A stretch of 64,000 bases of DNA from Bombyx mori (lineage: Eukaryota; Arthropoda; Insecta; Lepidoptera; Bombycidae). Shown in pieces: positions 63,793 through 64,000 of this stretch. Position 1 is the first letter of the stretch; each line of letters starts with the position of its first letter. Made by a program: the position numbers and the translations under genes. The stretch covers positions 2,604,001 to 2,668,000 of the forward strand of contig NC_085123.1 in NCBI RefSeq assembly GCF_030269925.1, given 5' to 3'. Below the pieces are notes generated by a model. It was not told the DNA's origin. It made no database searches and saw only the letters and a program-made list of their open reading frames with translations.

Positions 63793-64000
63793 TTACTTGT
63801 GGCCTTTTCAGTTTCACAAGGACAGGTGGGCGAGCAAGGGCTCAGCCAGAATGGGCGGGATTTGCTAGCAGCTACCGGAGCGCATCCAAGGGAGACCAAA
63901 CAACCCAAGTGTTCGCGAATAAATCTAATACCGGATCGGAATCGCGGCCCGCTGAAAAGATCCGGCGAGAAACTCAACAAGCTGATATTTAGGTTAGGTT
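63793..64000 (-). mobile_element. JA LINE 3' end, running off the window
   Basis: 'cagtttcacaaggacaggtg', 'gctcagccagaatgggcgg', 'ctaataccggatcggaatcg', 'gatccggcgagaaactcaa', 'ggttaggtt'. Minus strand; the 5' side lies beyond 64000. Confidence 0.7.

Overview
The window is AT-rich eukaryotic DNA from a lepidopteran, most likely the silkworm genus Bombyx. I recognise about two dozen copies or fragments of a tRNA-headed SINE that matches the silkworm Bm1 family. They sit among Jockey-type and RTE-type LINE 3' ends, TIR transposons and many short Helitron-like elements that end in CTAG. I see no bacterial operon, no rRNA or stand-alone tRNA gene, no CRISPR array, and no complete host gene. All identities come from reading the sequence; no database search was run. 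Element edges are approximate unless a target-site duplication (TSD) or terminus is stated.

Working names. 'JA' and 'JB' are two related Jockey-type LINE families. Their 3' UTRs share a hairpin block. JA ends with a C-rich tail before poly(A), JB ends in 'gtaggaaaaaa'. 'LINE-C' is a CR1/Jockey-like family whose C-terminus reads LWNELPSTVFP...GIAEVHGRR and whose 3' tail ends in 'gggcaataaaa'. H1 to H5 are five short Helitron-like families (5' TC, 3' CTAG, inserted between A and T). R2, R3 and R4 are unnamed dispersed repeats.

Layout. 0-10 kb: a Helitron-like element with a triplicated 5' end, Bm1/JB/LINE-C fragments, a MITE, one unrecognised 111-aa ORF, then 1.8 kb of AT-rich DNA with clustered ATCGAT sites. 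10-17 kb: an inverted pair of a young composite retroelement, a full-length Bm1, H5 and H3 elements, RTE fragments. 17-30 kb: Bm1 and JB pieces, H1, H4 and H5 copies and repeats R3 and R4. 30-43 kb: degraded and better-kept LINE-C copies, including a three-layer nest at 40 kb, and a second unrecognised ORF of 117 aa. 43-50 kb: broken Bm1 copies, a candidate spliced exon at 46.1 kb, and a duplication at 48.2-49.3 kb that preserves both the empty and the filled site of a Helitron-like insertion. 50-55 kb: a very young JA insertion with a 62-nt poly(A) and a 12-bp TSD, a MITE, and a 1.24-kb Tc1/mariner-like transposon whose catalytic core is deleted. 55-64 kb: JB copies, one pair carrying extra 3' sequence, two H5 elements, two promoter-like blocks and a GC-rich patch.

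How the parts work together. This is a retroelement and Helitron graveyard with some recent activity. Two observations link families. First, JA, JB and the composite element carry a 3' UTR block that can fold as an H-type pseudoknot, with an A-T to G-C compensatory change between families. Second, Bm1 and LINE-C share their last 80 or so bases, as expected if LINE-C supplies the reverse transcriptase that mobilises Bm1. The density of nested elements would suit a large intron or a heterochromatic region such as the W chromosome; the sequence alone does not decide.
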